From Rutstroemia sp. NJR-2017a BVV2 (lineage: Eukaryota > Ascomycota > Leotiomycetes > Helotiales > Rutstroemiaceae): 64,000 nt of DNA. Below, piece after piece: positions 10,544 through 22,373 of the stretch; the first letter of the stretch is position 1, and each line of letters begins with the position of its first letter. The notes under the pieces were generated by a model. The model was not told where the DNA came from. It saw nothing but the letters and a program-made list of their open reading frames with translations, and ran no database searches. The stretch is taken from contig NJPS01000065.1 of assembly GCA_002946415.1 (NCBI GenBank), positions 62,001 to 126,000 of the forward strand. The letters are read 5' to 3'. Made by a program: the position numbers and the translations under genes.

Positions 10544-11041
10544 ATCAGATTCAGCGGTACAAATTTTTGTTTGGTGTTGTGATTGACTGCGCCTTTGTTG
10601 GGTTAGAAGGGTATATAGGGCCAAAAACCATGAGAGAAAAAGGTAAAGTATGAAATTGCATTGTTGAATTCCAGTGTGTGAGTCGAAGAGGGCTGTCGAT
10701 TTTGCTATTAGACTATGATTCAGTGTCGAAACGCTTCTAAAGTGAATATCAAGTACTTGACATTCAACGCACGACTGGACATTCTGCATATAGACAAGCT
10801 ATATTACCATATCTCCTGTAAAACGTATCCTAATCATTGTAGATATATACTTGAAATTTCTGCAAGACTGGACCAAAGATGTCAGAGGGAAGAATGTGGT
10901 GCAATTATCTTCGTATTCGCAGAGAAGTGCAGGTCCTCGATGTGAGCCCCGGCTGGTCTATCTACTGCACTGCCTGTTGGCGGCTTCAATTCATTGCTTG
11001 ACAAAGATTAAGTCTCCTCATTCCACCACCCCTCCAGTTAT
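10544..11041. other. Promoter region of BTB gene 1 and 3' flank of BTB gene 2
   Basis: About 500 bp between two same-strand BTB genes. No ORF with support and no repeated motif. Confidence 0.4.
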
Positions 11042-11875
11042 CTATCTCCTCTTAACTAAACGACGTTCGCCAGTAACAGGATTTGTCAGGGTGTACCCAG
11101 CATTAGTGTTCATACCGCCCTTGTAAATCTTCCTGTGGGCTTTGAAAAGGTCGGAGGCAAAACCTTCCACTTCTTCAACTTCCTCAATAGATTTATGTCG
11201 AGACAAACCATACCGAAGCAATTGGTCTGGTTGGTGCTCGAGAATGTATGGCCAGACGCATGCGAGAGCAAATACCTCCCGTAACTCATGCCCTGACGGC
11301 AGTTTTGCAGCAGCTTTCTGGACATGCCTCGGCTCGAGACTCGGTGCGGATTTCTTTATGAGCTCCTTCATTTTAGCGATGGCTGTATCGTTGGAGCCAA
11401 GGAGCAGCTTATCACTCAAGCTGATGAAGTCTAACAGGAGATCAATCTTGAGGGCAACTGAGTCTTCCGCCGATGCTGAGAACACGAAGTTGCCTGTGTA
11501 TATGAATTGAACTACCAGATCGAAGACTGCTGGCAAGCATTTGAGGTGCAATTCCTGCTTCTTAGCTTCCATGAAATTTCCATTGAATGCGGCTTCGAAG
11601 AATGGCGAGCGTTGAGTGAGAAGGTTTCGGGGAAGTTCGTATACTTTTGTATCTTTCTGTCCACTCTTCTGCGAATCGACGTAAATTTTGAGGTTCGGCC
11701 CCTGATAGTAAGAAGTCATCCTAGAATCGATGATTAGACACACTTGGTGCTGCCAAACTGGGGGATATTGGAGTAATTACTTGACGAACTCATCTGCTGG
11801 GAGTTTCGGACACGGAGAATGGGCTGTTTTCGCTAGCTTCCTGGGTCGCACCTCGTCGTCCATGGTGGGTGGCAT
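11042..11875 (-). CDS. BTB/POZ domain protein 2
   Basis: Two exons (11781-11875, 11042-11720) give 257 aa. The splice joins a pre-intron LPADEFV to KMTSYYQGPNLKIYV, with the same phase and position as in BTB protein 1. The BTB core has YELPRNLLTQRSPFF, FEAAFNGNFMEA and LVVQFIYTGNF. Compared with BTB protein 1 there is an insertion between the first beta strand and the LPRN segment (Lys/Gln-rich). The N-terminus is basic and could carry a nuclear localisation signal (RPRKLAK). The start at 11875 is chosen for its MPPT, which matches MPPT in paralogue 1; ATG 11863 is an alternative. Confidence 0.85.
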
Positions 11876-12923
11876 TGGACAGTACTGCGAGATGAAATGT
11901 TTGTGAGAAAATGAGAAAAGCAAAATAATGAAATCTAGATCCAGTACTGCTGGTTCTACAGTAGGGCCGCAGTGAATGAGGCATGCACGGACCACAAGCC
12001 ACAATCTGAGCGGGCGCCGGGGAGGCGAGTGGCAGCGGCATTTGAAAATTGCAAATCCTACAAGATGCTAAAATCAACGTTCTCTTGTCTTCAGAAACAG
12101 TCTTGAGTTAGAATCACCATCTTGGTGTCTTATTCCACAAACAGAGGTGCAGTCTGAGTTCAACAGATATGACTGACTGACTTCCTGGTGGACAAGTAGG
12201 CAGTAGGAAGAAATGATTCACTCTTTTCCTTTTATCCTATCTACAAAGTATACCATGACAAGGTTGAACGGCGGATAAATGACTGACTGGCAGCTAGTTC
12301 ATTAGAACAACAAGCCGTCATTTGCCATCCATCATGCATAGTACGTATACTCGCGCAACTTCGTATGGATGTATTTAACAGACATTGATGCCAAAATACC
12401 CCAAACTTTGTTATGCCCTCCATAAGCTCCTTTCCACCTTGAAAAAGAAAATGCTTACATTCAGAGGACTTTGCGACGTGGTAGTAAGCATAAAGTTCAT
12501 AAGATAGTTTATAGTTCGCTGGAACCAATATTGCAAACATGCTCTTACTCTGACCAAGGATCTTGCAGAACTCTCTCCGAGAATTTTATTGTCCCAACAT
12601 AGCACGTTGCATACCTTGTACGAAATCTTGAGATCTGTTGGAGTGATTACGGGCAGGTAAGATCTTACCACCCGGTATCTCTGCATATGTGCTTATATCT
12701 TATACATCCAACCTGCATCTGACTGCATACCCGATAGTTGGGTAGAGAGTGGGCAGACGCAGTCAGCCCACTATCTGCACAAGGAAAAAGATAAGAGATT
12801 TTTTTGACAAAAAAGACTGGTCATGATGCAGTCAAATAAATTACGCTATATTCGTTAAAGACTATTGCCTCATTTACGTAATACAATTCTCCACTCCTGT
12901 CCGATTACTACACTGCAGGTTGA
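11876..12923. other. Intergenic, 5' flank of BTB gene 2 and 3' flank of the transporter
   Basis: No supported ORF. A perfect 7-bp stem, AGTGGGC (12748-12754) with GCCCACT (12766-12772), has an 11-base loop and lies about 150 bp beyond the transporter stop codon. It may be part of that 3' UTR. Confidence 0.35.
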
Positions 12924-14797
12924 TTACACCGCAGTCTCCTTGTGATGCACAGCTGACTTCTCGTCCAGGACACTATCGTCGTGGATGTCACCTCCAACAG
13001 GGATATCTGCCATAGCTCCAAGGTGTCTGGCCTTCTCTGTTGCAACCTGTCCACCAACGATGGCACTCTCTCCGTCGAAATGCTTGACGATTTCCTCCAA
13101 TGGGGTGTTTCGGGTCTCGATGTAGAACTTCCAGACGACGAAAAGCTCGAAGGTCAACCACACGCAGTAGAAGATATAGTACTTCCAGTGTAAGTGACCA
13201 AGGGCAACAGGGTTGACATATTGGTTGAAGAACAATGATAGATCAACAGCCAAGAACATGATAGTAAGACCCTATTAGTATTGTTAGCGCGTGCCCTTCA
13301 AACTCTGCGGACCTGGATCTCTTACCTTTGCACGAATATTGTATGGCAAAATTTCGACACCGTATCCTACGAGAAGTCCAGACCAAGCCATGTTGTAGAA
13401 GACGTAGTAGAGGAAGATCATCACTACAACTGCATTTGCTGAGGCTTTGCTGCCGTGGATATTGAATTCGGCCGAGCAGATAGTCCAAACGATGAAAACA
13501 GCCAACATTCCAGATGTGGAAACCAGGAATAGCAAGCGACGTCCTAATCGGTCAACGAAGAAGCACATTCCGGTAGCGACGATCATGTTGACGATTTGAA
13601 GAACACCGTTGATCAAGAGTTGGGTTGTGGAGCTCTTGATTCCAATCTGTGTCAAAACGATGTTGATATAGTAACTAATCGGAGGGGTCAGCATTTCATA
13701 ATAAAGTTTACTGGTTTGAATTTCGCTCACCTGACGAGACCGTTACCAGACCATTGTGAGAAGAATCCAAGGGAGATGAGAATGATAAGACGGTGTCTGT
13801 TTCCGGGAGTCTTCCAGAGTAAAGCCCAAGGATTGCTCTCAGCTTCTTTCTCGAGACTCAAGGTTTGGCGAATCTCCTGGTACTCAAGCTGCACGACTTC
13901 ATCATCTTGATTTCCACATGCGTGGACATCTGCAAGAATCTTGAGCGCCAGCTCGTTCCTGCCCTTGGCGATAAGCCATCTAGGAGATTCAGGTACAAAC
14001 CTTTAAATGATTAGCTACTGTCTGTACCACAAGTTCGGTCTATGGAGGCTCACCAGATGAAGGTCATTTGGCAGATGGAAGGGAAAGCTTGCACAACAGA
14101 TGGTGCTCGCCATGACCAGTTTCCTACAATGTTGTTTGTGCCTAGAAGAGAGTTCAGTCAGCTACTTGAGCGAGTAGAGCATGTGATCCAGATTACATAC
14201 CGAATGTCAACCAGGCTGCAACGAAACTTCCCATGTACCAAGTAGTGTTGTAGATGGTGGTATAGATAGCTCGATGTTGCGGGTGGACAAGTTCAGTGAT
14301 AAGCAATGGAGATGCACCATGAGCAATGGCTACTCCGAAACCAATCAAGAAACGAGCTCCAACGAACATGCCGAATGTGAATCCCATACTTTGAAGCAAT
14401 ACACCAACCAACATGAAGCAGCAGCCAATCATGACACCAGTTCGTCTACCGAGTATGTCTGCCGCATATGGAACGAAGGGAAGAGCGACGAGAGAGCCGA
14501 CAGACATGATACAGTTGAGAAGACCGAGTTGCGAGGCGGATGGGTGGAAGTCTATATCACGAGTCAGCTTATTCGTCTACCTATCGCCTTGCCTCCAAAG
14601 CACTCACAAGATTTCCAAGCCGGCAAACTCTGCAGACCGTTCATCATAGAACCATCATAACCGTTGGTCGCAGAAGTAAGAACGACGAACATCAAGCACA
14701 TGTACAAGCCTCTCATTCCCTTCTGCTTGTACCATGTGACTCTTGGGAACTCCTGCCCCGCGAGCTCGAAGGTAGCTTTCGTGTGTTGGAAATCCAT
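12924..14797 (-). CDS. MFS sugar transporter (sugar porter family)
   Basis: Six exons on the minus strand: 14608-14797, 14201-14551, 14054-14141, 13731-14000, 13326-13674 and 12924-13271. All junctions are GT-AG and keep phase, giving 531 aa, the normal size for the family. Visible sugar-porter signatures are NGYDGSMMNGL in TM1, a GRR loop near residue 100, RFLIGFG, PESPRW after TM6 (about residue 213) and DRLGRR between TM8 and TM9. The segment NGLVSYYINIVL resembles the lactose/cellodextrin-permease-like branch; the substrate is inferred only to be a mono- or disaccharide. The C-terminal tail is hydrophilic and cytoplasmic. The small introns lie within membrane-coding segments. Confidence 0.92.
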
Positions 14798-15300
14798 CTT
14801 GAATCCTCAGTGAAAGTGAATTCTTGGGGATACAATGGAAGTTTGTTCCTGTGTGGTTATACAGATGGAAGGGAATCAACCCATTATATAGCTTTCCTGC
14901 ACATCTGCATGTTCAGTTTCGACAGCTGCATTTAACCGGAGCTTCATCTGCAGTCTATCAAATTCGGCGAAGCGGATCCACGGACCGCGCACATACTTGC
15001 AATTTTTGCGTGGTTCTCGACCGAACAGTCTGTCGGTAAGCAGCACACATGAGTGTTCTGAGCAAGCTGACCGAGGCTGACCACCCCGTTGGAGCCATTT
15101 CGTGGGCAGATGGCTGGGGTTGTCCTGTCGCTTTGGTCCCACCGTGGCAATTACTTTGCATTTATCCCGGTCGATAAAAGTTGGTTCGAGGCTCTAGTGC
15201 TCTTTAGAGCCATTCTCCCCAGATTTTTGTATGGATCCCCCGCAGTTGTTGGAGCTTTCCCATCTCCAGGCCGGGCCTATTTAGCCTAAATGTCGTGAAT
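14798..15300 (-). promoter_or_regulatory. Candidate promoter of the sugar transporter
   Basis: Sequence upstream of the transporter start. Two matches to the carbon-repressor CreA/Mig1 site (SYGGRG on either strand) are CCCCAG at 15227-15232 and CTCCAG at 15264-15269, about 37 bp apart. Such hexamers occur often by chance, so this is only suggestive of glucose repression. Confidence 0.25.
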
Positions 15301-18300
15301 AACCAAGCGACGCCGGCTAAATTCAACAAGACAGATCCTCACCGATAGTCTACGCTCGTCGTATATCCTCTTGTGGTATGCGATGAGCTCTTTGATGTAA
15401 CTCATTGGGTCGCCACGATTAGTCTGGTTGCTGGTCTTCTTGATCGCGTGCTAAATGGCCCGGGAATGCGCTGACGGCCACCAACAACGTGCAACTTAAA
15501 GGACGATGATACCGCACCCACGAGGCGAATGTCTTAGCTTTGCTAGAAAGAACTTAGCGATAGTAGACTTAATACTCGAAAATAAGTTTTGCTAATGCAT
15601 GCTTGAAGCCCAGATCTCAGGCTGCAATTTCCTGGGCAGTCTTTATTCGAGACGATGCACAATCTTGTCGGGCCTACCGAAGTAGCTACCACTCGTCCTT
15701 TCACCACGTCCTGGCATTTTACCCTGCAGATCGGCTCCCTATCAGGTGAGATTTCATCTACTCGGGTGCTGATGTCTGGTCTTCATCTCATGTCACTCTT
15801 AGGTCACTTTATTAGGAATTACCCGAGTTGTGGTCATGAAATTTAACTTACGGCAGGCACAGTTTTGATTTACTAGAGACCTATAAGTCTCCTCGATGGC
15901 TCTACGGTCATATGGAAGCGTGCCGTCTTGTCTGGGATCTGAATTTTCGGAGATCCGGTTGGTTTGTGAGCGGCTGCTGACTCTTTTTGTAGCCAGGAAT
16001 ACACAGGCGATAGTCTCCTTGTGTTGAGGCAGAGCCATGTCCAGTTTCGACTTCGATTCACAAAGTATATGGTATCATGGTCGCAATACCATTTCAGAGC
16101 ACTGCAAATCCGGCCGCAAAGTGTTTGAAATTCTTCGTAGCTGACGAGCATGCAAATCCGGCTGCAAAGTCTTTCGAATCCTTCAAAGCGGACAGAGCAT
16201 GCAAATCCGGCTGCAAAGTCTTTCGAATCCTTCAAAGCGGACAAACCATCTAAAGAGCCTTAAACTCAGACTCATAGAGTCTTCCTCATGACACCTGGGT
16301 GACTCATCTAGGATGGCAACCCAGGGGACGGCCTCGTATTGCACCTATTTCTCGCTCTCAAACGGTATCTAGCACAGATCACTGGCTGAAACAATGGCCA
16401 TAAGCTGGCCTCATCGTGAATTGGGCGATGTGGGCGACTGAGGTTCATCAGACAACCTCGACGGCGTCTACAGTGAACCTGTCTTCCTCCCCAGATCGGA
16501 AAGCGGGCCACGGATTATATCGAAGCAGCCAAACAGTGAAGGATCCCCGAACCGTATAAGCAATCCAAGTCGCAGATTGAGATGTCACATTGGCTTCTAG
16601 GTCCTCTTTTAGGTCGCGGCCTTCCTTTGGTCTGGGAGGTAAACCAAAGATGGGCATATTGATTTGTGCCACACTCCCCCACCATCAAATGTTCGGAAAA
16701 TTTATCGCGGGGCTATTCCTTGTTATCAATCGTCACAACAAACGTCAACACGAGGACATCACCTACATAATGAGTGGAGAATCGGAATATTTTTGCGCGC
16801 GGAACAAAAGCGACTGGAAGATGTGCGTGGCGTGATAGTATCCCAGCATGGTTTGTCGAATTGATGATGAACCAATAGAGTAGAGGGAGTTTTCTAATAA
16901 AGAAACGTTTGAGCTGACTGTGATCCACATGTCCGACTTGATACATCTCTACCATACTAGGAGGGATTTGGATGTTCCAAAAACAACTCTGTGTCTCGTA
17001 CCCACGCATTCCTGCTACGTTGTTCCACCCATCGATTCCTCCGTTCATTCGAGCCAGATTTAGATGATCCAACTGCAAGAAAGTATCAACACGGGCATTC
17101 CCCAGCAGACTTGATAGTCCTATCTGTCATGAAGATTGGAAAGATACAATGTCGATCGTTGGCGCCGGCCCTATGCGAGGCCATCAAGACATGACAGGGC
17201 AGGTTCCTTGAACTCAAACTGACCAATGCGCACTCTACCGCACCAGATCGCTGAATCCGTAGTACTGGCATTGTTTAAAGGTGCTGCGGGAGTCTGTTCC
17301 CTAAGCCTCGTGGGAGGCCGTCATTATCCTGGGACACGCGACTTCACCATACCAATGGGCGAATGATGTGACAGCACCTTAAGCTTGGACATGGATCTGA
17401 CAAGAAACTTGGATAGGAAGCTGTGTGGAAGGTTTGAAGAAGTTGTGTGGTGATATCTCCTCATTCGACGACAATAAAGCCAATACTTGGAGATCATCCT
17501 CAACCGCGCACTTGTGTCTCGATTCGGGTCGCTGGAAAGCCAACCCGAATGATTTGGTGACCACTCATATCAATGCTTCCAGCCACTTTCAGACACCTGT
17601 TCAAGAAGACTAATGGCTGGCGGCTTGCTCATGCCGGAGAACCCTTGAAGCGCGCGGAAACAGCCCAGTCTGTTAGGCCAATATGTGAAGCAATAAAATC
17701 TTGTAGAGTTGATTCGACCACGCAATGCGCTTTGCACTATTGATGGCAGAAAATCTTCCATGTCGCGCGCGTGAAATGTAACAATATGAACACAATGAAG
17801 TCGTAGGAAAACAATACAAATTGAGACCATCGTCCTAAGATTCGACATGAAAATCCCTATTCCTTCAATTGCAATCTCGTATTTCCATCCCCCTCAATTT
17901 CAACCGCTGAATCAGCTACAATACCGCGACAGAAATAACCTTCTTGCTATCGATACGCCATAGACAACAACGTCGGCACATATCATACTCATACTTAGCC
18001 CCCATCTTCACGTTGTCGTTGAAGGATCCTGACTTTCAGAGAGGTCAAATTAAAACCATTTTTTCCATATCGGACAGCTGAACGACAATAACCAATCATC
18101 TCCCCGGAAACCGAACATTCATCCCACCATCGAATCAGAAGTAGTTATTTTGACGCCCGACACATTGTGTTATCCGTTCTAAGTATAACCTAGACCTCGC
18201 AAGTGGCCCAGTTTCTTTGGAGACCAATCAGATCTATACGGACGACAACCGCTCAGAGGTCGACCTGCAGTTCCAAACGCGAATCACGTCGCCCAATCCA

Positions 18301-18810
18301 CGAGACTTGCGTGCTGCTGGACAGTAAGAGCGTAAGACCCAAAAGAGCCGAACGAACGAAACGGACGAAGAGCGTTTCCCCCTGGGTCACATTTGACAGT
18401 TCACGTTGACGTTCACAATTCACACTTTATATTCACCACTCACGACTCAGCAAAGCGTACGGCTGTATTCTACGCCCCCCTCATCCAGAACCCTAGGCAG
18501 TGTAGGCACTCTGGACCTTACCTTAGATTGTGCAGTGCAGCATCACCTACCTATGTACAGCCATAGCCACCACTTCCCTCGTTCAACATACTCATTCCGT
18601 ACATACAGTATTACGCGCAATTATTGACCGATAATTGCGGCCTCGTTGGATTATTGAATTGCTGAATTGATATCATCTTCGCTCACTCCTGTTCCTCTTC
18701 GGTTCCCTTATCCCTCATCTCCCCAGGGCTCAGGAATCCCATTACTACTTCCATTACTCAAATAACTCCCATAACGCAATCCTTGTTCGCACGACTGCGA
18801 CTCTACCGTA
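15301..18810. other. Large stretch without a recognisable gene
   Basis: Several minus-strand ORFs of 60-120 codons follow one another (17848 down to 15873). They are in different frames, lack family signatures and could not be joined into a convincing gene. This may be a decayed gene or plain intergenic DNA. Apart from the 49-bp tandem repeat at about 16097 I see nothing specific. Confidence 0.35.
16097..16245. repeat. 49-bp tandem repeat, three copies
   Basis: Units begin with gagc at 16097, 16146 and 16195. The second and third are nearly identical (tgcaaatccggctgcaaagt core) and the first is diverged. A 49-bp period breaks the reading frame, so it is not a peptide repeat. Confidence 0.85.
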
Positions 18811-18860
18811 ACCTTACTCAACCTTACTCAACCTTACCCAACCTTACCCAACCTTACTTA
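18811..18860. repeat. 10-bp tandem repeat, five copies
   Basis: Five exact-length units of accttactca with C/T variants, in the C/T-rich flank upstream of the gene at 19777. Confidence 0.9.
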
Positions 18861-18916
18861 GCCTTGAGGTCTGGTTCTCTGGCTAACTGCTGACCAAATC
18901 GCCGCTGACCCCGTCA

Positions 18917-19020
18917 ATCCAGCAATCCAGCAATCCAGCAATCTCCATCCAGCAATCCAGCAATCTCTATCCAGCAATCCAGCAATCCAGCAATCTCTCC
19001 ATCCAGCAATCCTGCAATTC
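18917..19020. repeat. Short tandem repeat of atccagca units
   Basis: About ten copies of an 8-bp unit interrupted by short ctct spacers, also upstream of the 19777 gene. Confidence 0.85.
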
Positions 19021-19776
19021 TGCACTTCGGGCAATTCAATCAACCAGCTTCGACTCCAACACCAACTCCAAACTCCACTCGACCGACTGAAACTAATCGA
19101 ATCCGAGGTGTCTTCCGCTTCCCAATTCCAAAACCTGGGCGACAGAGGAAAAGCACAACGGGTTCGCACATCACCAGTCGCCGCTTTAAACCCGTCGGAA
19201 CTTTTGATTGCTTTATCGCTCTGTCTCCAAACAACCCAAAAAGGCCCAGCCTCTCACGGTCCAGGTTGGAAAATAAATTATTACGGCAGCGCAGCGCAAC
19301 GCAAAGCAAAGCAACCCACATCCAATTACCATTTACCACTTCCCCCTCCCCCCTCCACCCTCCACCTTCACCCCCCAGCGACTGTGCAGCGCGACAAAAA
19401 AGTCAACTAAACAGCTTACAAGCTCCCTTGTCTCACCTACGACCCACCCCGGGCGGCCAACATCATCATTCACGCCTACTAGGTCTTGCCAGAATCCCCA
19501 AGCGCCCTGATCTGATCTTGGGTAGTACTGGGCTGCTAGTTACTATATTCGTTAAGACAGGCATTAACTCTCTCTTCCACGCTATCTTCCATCCCAATAC
19601 CCTGCCTCAGCTTTACGGGGAAACATTTCGGAGCCGTTTCGAATTCTACATTATAATACTTCCTCAAGACCCAGGACGTCTCAACTATTAACCTCCTTCT
19701 TCTTTCACGGAACACCGTCGTCGCATCCCCCCTCGGAACCCTTCTTGCCGTCTTCGCCTGTCATTCTTTAACAACC
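19021..19776 (+). promoter_or_regulatory. C/T-rich promoter and leader of the 19777 gene
   Basis: The plus strand is strongly C-rich (for example 19340-19380), as in many fungal leaders, and no stronger ORF precedes the start codon. ORFs here (19108-19410, 19266-19691) have proline/serine composition from the C-rich base bias and no domain. Confidence 0.4.
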
Positions 19777-20517
19777 ATGGATTCCCAAGTTCAAGTTCAA
19801 GTTCAAGCACCCGCTACCGTCCCCGTTCCCGCTCCCATCGTCGTTGCCGAACCTCCCAAAGTCAAAGATACAATGGCTTCAACCAAACCCAAGCTTCCAC
19901 AACTCAAGACTCCCAAAACTTCCACATTCCCTTCAGAGCTTTCGGCTCTTTCCAACTCGGCACGCAGCCCGCTACCTGGCTATGCCGACTTCATGATCAA
20001 GCAAGAGGACTGCATCAAGACCCCTATCACCCCTCCTATTGCGTATACCGATTTTCTCAAGTCTATGAACAGTCCGGTCATTACAGAGAAAGTATGCACA
20101 AGACCAGCTCCAACATCCAACCCCTCATCGGAGTCCCTCACGAGCAGTGACAGTAGTGATTGCTCTTGCAACTGCGAGTACCACCACAAATCTCCCGCCG
20201 GGTCTGTTCCACCTACCCCGTTTAACTACCCAACATCTGCGCCAACGTCTGCACCCTTGGGTAGACTCCGTATTCCTGCCTCGCCGGCATCCTCATATGC
20301 TGATTCTCCACTGAGCGCACGCTCGCCTTTCAGCGCCCGCAGCGCACGATCGCCATATGATTGGGATATCAGAGCCAAAGGAAGATACTTTGAGATCAAG
20401 ACACCAAAATCTACACGGTCAAGTGTGCGCCAAGTCAGAGAGGTCGTTACACGAACAGTTACCTACACCCCTCGAATGAGCCCCGCGCCAAAGGGCAAGA
20501 GGAGGAAAGTTGAATAA
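19777..20517 (+). CDS. Disordered Ser/Pro-rich protein with C-terminal NLS
   Basis: A single exon of 246 codons. The N-terminus is a short VQVQVQ repeat encoded by a 6-bp DNA repeat. The middle is low-complexity Ser/Pro/Thr with TPITPPIAYTDFLKS near residue 85, and a small Cys cluster (CSCNCEYHHK) near residue 128. The region around residues 170-195 has repeated SARSPFSARS-like motifs. A compact C-terminal segment (YDWDIRAKGRYFEIKTPK) is followed by the basic tail KGKRRKVE, a classical nuclear localisation signal. The short folded-looking C-terminal motif hints at a conserved family, but I recognise no function. A nuclear role is inferred from the tail only. Confidence 0.75.
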   Translation: MDSQVQVQVQAPATVPVPAPIVVAEPPKVKDTMASTKPKLPQLKTPKTSTFPSELSALSNSARSPLPGYADFMIKQEDCIKTPITPPIAYTDFLKSMNSPVITEKVCTRPAPTSNPSSESLTSSDSSDCSCNCEYHHKSPAGSVPPTPFNYPTSAPTSAPLGRLRIPASPASSYADSPLSARSPFSARSARSPYDWDIRAKGRYFEIKTPKSTRSSVRQVREVVTRTVTYTPRMSPAPKGKRRKVE

Positions 20518-22318
20518 ATTACCAACACTGACTACTGGTACCCCGCCATATCATTTACATTGATTTTCACATATTTTCCCTTGCATATCCATCTATATCA
20601 GCATCACAACGCGACATAAACCAAACTTATCACACATCACATCACGATATATTTCTTTTGTCACATACCAGTTGTTTCTCAACATCCGAACCTTTTTTAC
20701 GACTTTATGATTCATTTCTTGATCACGGCAATAATGGCACCGTCGTGTCTTTATTTTTGGGAGGGAATTGTCGAGCTCGGCGTGGCAGCTTGAAGTCTCG
20801 CAGGAGTTCCGGACATTGATAGCACGGGATTTTGGGAGAACAGACAGGCTTTTGACAGCCATTGCATCTTGGACTATGTGTAAAGGAAACGGAGGACTAG
20901 TTTTTTGGAGGAGGACTTGCTGGGCAGCTGGCGTATAATTAGGCGTTTGACAAGGGGAGGAAGGACTTGTCTGAATTGAGTACAAGCGATGGAGAGGATA
21001 TCATGGGGTATCGTGGGATGGAGAAAGCGGTAGTGTCTAAACAATCTACGCATTGAATGCAAAATCAAATACTATTACCTACTATCAACTACAATAATGA
21101 ACAAATTTTGATTAATTCCCTATGAACCTATTCTATTTTATTATCTAAATCTGCCGGTAAATGCCCATCACCCTTGGTTTTCCCTTTAACGCCGATCGAC
21201 ATGATGATATCTTTGTTTACGTGTAAACAACTGTACGAGCATATAACGCCATAACATAATGCACTTCTTCGACGAACCTCACATTGTTCGAAACCGCCAA
21301 ACCAACAAAAAAAAATCATTCATCACTATCACATCTAGCCCCTACGTATGTCCGACACACATCCCACCTACGGTAAGTAGATGGGGTAGCGTTCCCCCAA
21401 GGTTTTTTTCTTGTTTCCCACCTCAGCTGCCGGAGCAGTAGTCTCGGAGCAAGCAACGACGATGCTATATCGTATCCACAAACGCACATGAGCCTCGGAT
21501 TATTTCATACATGTCTGGGTACGTATCCGCATGCAAAGCACAGCACAGTAGTATCTCACTACAGCGAGCAAGCACAAGCACCTCCTTCATACGGCGTAGT
21601 ACCGTGATTTCGGGGTGGTTTCACACATTCTCACTATACCAAGAACTGTCTAAAAATGTAAGTAAGCAGGTAACACATATGCATGGAGAAGAAGATCTTC
21701 AAAGCAAATCCTCCCTCGTGCAACTGCTCCTCCTTCCTTCCCCCATGTTTTCGGTTCGGCTTGGGTTTCCCTTATGCAGCGATATTGACATTGATACTGA
21801 GTGGGAAGGAACGTAAGAAAGTTTCGGGTAAGCACGCAGGCAGCCAAATAACTTACTGTCCTGGGAGATTCTGATACCGAGATCACAGCGCAAAACGTCG
21901 CTTGCTCGTATCACTAGAGATTTGACATACTTAGATAGACACGGTACGGTACGGCACATGGAACGACGAGGGAAGGGAAGGGAAGGAAGGGAGGCGATGG
22001 GATGGGGATCGGGAATGGTGTCCGCGTTCGCTTGCTTCGTCCCAGGAGGGAGGATGGAATGAGCTGGGGAGGGGGGGGTCAAATCTCCGGAATATAATAA
22101 GCATAATGATCCATTGCTGGGCTTGTATGGAGTTGGATTACGGGATATAGCTATTCTGTTCTATTCTGGGCCGGTTTGAGGGTTTCGAATTCCCCGGTTG
22201 GAGTTGATATGGCGTATGTACAGATTTAACAGTGTTACAGCACAAAAAATTTGAGTTCTGACTGATGGGCAGGATGGAAAGGGATGGATGGATGGGTGAA
22301 TGGCGAATGCGAATGAAC

Positions 22319-22373
22319 GATGCGACAATGCGACGATGCGACAATGCGACAATGCGACGATGCGACAATGCAA
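22319..22373. repeat. 8-bp tandem repeat, about seven copies
   Basis: Copies of two alternating octamers, gatgcgac and aatgcgac. The minus-strand reading gives a repetitive RRIVALSH peptide that I regard as spurious. Confidence 0.9.

Noticed and set aside
11955..11975. Sequence resembling the ggttctac loop motif of the LTR-like hairpin
   Set aside because: The partner motif AGCCTAAGG and the flanking stems are absent; chance match.
14875..15161. Overlapping ORFs upstream of the transporter
   Set aside because: Three short minus-strand frames covering the same DNA with no domain; promoter region.
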